Part shown: positions 62,013-64,000 of the stretch, one piece after another
Numbering within the stretch: the first letter of the stretch is position 1
Layout: each line of letters begins with the position of its first letter
Origin: Thecamonas trahens ATCC 50062
Lineage: Eukaryota; Apusozoa; Apusomonadida; Apusomonadidae
DNA: 64,000 nt
NCBI RefSeq assembly: GCF_000142905.1
Contig: NW_013657625.1
Location: forward strand, 200,006 to 264,005
Direction of reading: 5' to 3'
Made by a program: the position numbers and the translations under genes
Notes under the pieces: model-generated
The model's input: only the letters and a program-made list of their open reading frames with translations
What the model was told of the DNA's origin: nothing
The model's database searches: none

Positions 62013-64000
62013 ATGGCACGACGACAACGACACATTTTCTGTGTCCTTCTTGGTCTCTTCGCCCTTGTGGCTATTGCTGCCATGTGCGGTGCTGGCGAGC
62101 TGAGGCCGAGTGGTCCGAGCTGCCCAACCAGCTTTTCGTGTGGGACCAGCTGCTGCCAGGCTGGCGCATGCAATTCGGATTCATGTCAATGTGATGTTTT
62201 TCCAGGATGGGAGAGCGGAATCAACTGCGATGTGCCTGCTTGTGCCGAGAGCAATGTGACACGGATTACTTTTCGTGGTCTTGACGTTCCTGGATGTTTG
62301 CAAGAGTGTGGCCACGGCTTTGGCGGACCGACCTGCATGCTGCCGATGGATGGGAAAGCGTGCAGAGGTGGGAGAGTGCTCGACTTTTCCTACGCCTTGG
62401 ATAGAGGTGCTGATCGGTTTGTGACTTGCTCTGCGCCGCCGAGTAATGCGTTGAGCGAGCGGATAGACAATGGTCTGGGTAGAGAGCTCGTGTTTGACGC
62501 CGTTTTTACCCAGGATGGCAAGAGCCTGGTCGTCATCTTTGCCGCCGGCGTCGCCGACATCCCGCTTCCCCTTGCTGTGATCAAAGCAAGTGGATGCTCG
62601 GCAGGGTTTGCAGGAGACGGACGAAACGTGTACCGCATCACCTGCCAGGCGCCACTCGCCGATTGCGCGCCTGTTGCCGCCGCCATGACCCCGCCGCTAT
62701 GCAACGAGACTCTCTCGCAGTGGCTGGTTGAGACAGCGAGCGGAGCGAGTCTCGTTCTCGAGTGTCCACTTGTCGGCTCTGGATGCAAACTAGTGCTCGG
62801 CAGCAGCAGCGCGCTGGAGATGTCGTGCCGATCCGGTGCATGTGTGCCCGCGATCCCACCGCCACAGGTTCCGGCAGTGCCGGCGCCCAGCATTGTCGGC
62901 AAGGCCAACGTGGTGAGCGGCGCGGCGCTGGCACTGATAGGGTACCTTATTGGCCTTGGTCTGCTCGTTAGCTGCATCCGCCGGGCGACGACGATGTATG
63001 TCGAGACCAGCAGCTCAGGCAAGGATGCAGACAGGACCAGCGAGCGGATGCCGCTGCTGAGCTCGTCGATCCAAGAGGTGGAGGGCGAGGAAGCGGCGGA
63101 CGATGCACTTGTCCGATTTCTTTCACTTCCTGTTGTGATGCGTGCCGCCGGGCGGGCAGGACGGGCGGCGGCGAGAACACCGGGCGATGGGCCGGTGCTT
63201 GCATTTTCGGGGGTTGGCTTTGCGATCCGTGGGCGGCCTGTGCTCGACAGCGTGAACGGGACGGTGGGCGCCGGAAGCGTGCTGGGCATTCTCGGGGCGT
63301 CTGGTTCGGGAAAAACGACGCTGCTGTCGTTTCTCTCGGGTCGACCGCTGGACGAACGGTTTGGCGAGGTATCAGAGTCTGCTGCAGTCGTGCTTGCCGG
63401 CGAGAGCGTGCCGTGCGAGAGCGGTGCGCGGTGCGATGCACTCTCTCACGCCGTGACTGCCGTGCTCGATGGCAGCGCGCAGCCGGCTCTGCTCACGGTG
63501 TACGAGGTGCTCTACACCAGTGGCCTGTGTGTATTTGGCAGCGCGGCCCGAACGCCGACGAGCTGCATGAGCTTGTCATGGCGGTGCTAGAGGTGTTTGC
63601 GCTGGGTGAGGTTGCGCATGTGTATGCCAACGGGAGTGCGGCGCCGATGCCGAGCGCGGCGGCGGCCGACGGACGTCCGGCAGTTGTGGGCGCTGACCGG
63701 TGCTCGTTGGCGTGCGGACCGGCCTCGGCGCTGTCGGGTGGGGAGCGAAAGCGGCTGGCACTGGCGTTGGGGGTGCTGCGGGTGGTGGCGCGGCCGGAAG
63801 CGGCGCGTGTGTTTCTCTGCGATGAGCCGACGTCTGGGCTGGACTCTGCGCTGGCGCTGCAGGTGGCGCGGGTGTTGCGCGGGCTGGCGCGTGTGCTCCA
63901 GCTCGCGGTTGTTGTCACACTCCATCAGCCGTCGCAGCGGCTACTTGCGGCCGGCATCGACTCGCTCCTGGTACTGACCGAAGCCGGGAGGGCGGTGGTG
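62013..64000 (+). CDS. ABCG-family transporter with secreted Cys-rich N-terminus (3' partial, one frame break)
   Basis: N-terminal part of an ABC half-transporter, cut by the window end. ATG 62013 starts a signal peptide (MARRQRHIFCVLLGLFALVA). A Cys-rich ectodomain of about 280 residues follows (CGTSCCQAGACNSDSCQCD), then one TM helix (VVSGAALALIGYLIGLGLLV) and a nucleotide-binding domain with Walker A GASGSGKTTLLSFLSG (nt about 63298). The frame must step back one base near 63545-63550 (a CCC run probably lacks one C). It then continues NADELHELVMAVLEV, the signature SGGERKRLALALGVL, Walker B VFLCDEPTSGLDS and the H-loop VVVTLHQPSQ to the end. NBD before the membrane domain, with SGGERKR and HQPS, is ABCG/White-type. 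The secreted N-terminal extension recalls plant ABCG24/28. Substrate unknown. Confidence 0.88.

Noticed and set aside
1-64000. tRNA, rRNA or mobile-element genes
   Set aside because: Looked for B-box-like sequences and transposase or reverse-transcriptase motifs by eye; GTTCGAA-like hits lie inside protein genes and no element ends were found.

Overview
This is nuclear DNA of a GC-rich, gene-dense, unicellular eukaryote. The evidence is eukaryote-only genes (Golgi SNARE, NXF1, DBP5, PPME1, USP, HSF-like, CAP-Gly), a few GT-AG introns of about 90-420 bp, standard stop codons, no operons and no ribosome-binding sites. Short intergenic regions, heavy Ala/Ser/Asp use and GC-rich third codon positions would suit a free-living heterotrophic flagellate such as an apusomonad (Thecamonas-like). 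That placement is inference. I found no rRNA, tRNA, transposon, CRISPR or viral gene.

Layout. 0.1-4.0 kb: an HSF-like DNA-binding protein (+), a small CxxC coiled-coil protein (-) and a 12-TM membrane protein (-). 4.4-7.2 kb: a copper P1B-ATPase (-). 8.2-12.2 kb: a leucine-rich-repeat protein (+) converging on an SPX-domain protein that also carries a C2H2 finger (-). 13.2-16.1 kb: a coiled-coil protein and the Golgi SNARE GOSR1/Gos28 (both -). 16.6-17.05 kb: a small Cys-cluster ORF. 17.6-21.4 kb: a USP4/11/15-type deubiquitinase (+) whose first exon and intron I could place. 21.5-24.8 kb: an ankyrin/CAP-Gly protein (-). 25.4-27.8 kb: PPME1 (+) converging on a SMYD5-type methyltransferase (-).

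28.2-41.0 kb: one very large gene (-) for a secreted or membrane protein of about 4,220 residues. 42.0-57.2 kb: another very large gene (+) for a coiled-coil protein of about 4,990 residues, built from several repeat families. 57.3-61.8 kb: the mRNA-export receptor NXF1 (-) and the mRNA-export helicase DBP5/DDX19 (+) sit head to head around a decayed pseudogene. 62.0-64.0 kb: an ABCG-type transporter (+), cut off by the window edge.

How it works together. The clearest functional grouping is NXF1 plus DBP5, which act on the same mRNPs at the nuclear pore. Most other neighbours are unrelated housekeeping genes in convergent or divergent pairs with very short 3' gaps (down to overlapping stop codons). 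Five reading-frame breaks of the same sense (one base missing) occur in four otherwise good genes, and one break of the opposite kind affects the HSF-like gene. I treat these as probable assembly undercalls or real lesions and describe the genes across them. Poly-C tracts on the sense strand about 60-120 bp upstream of several start codons are a recurring feature.
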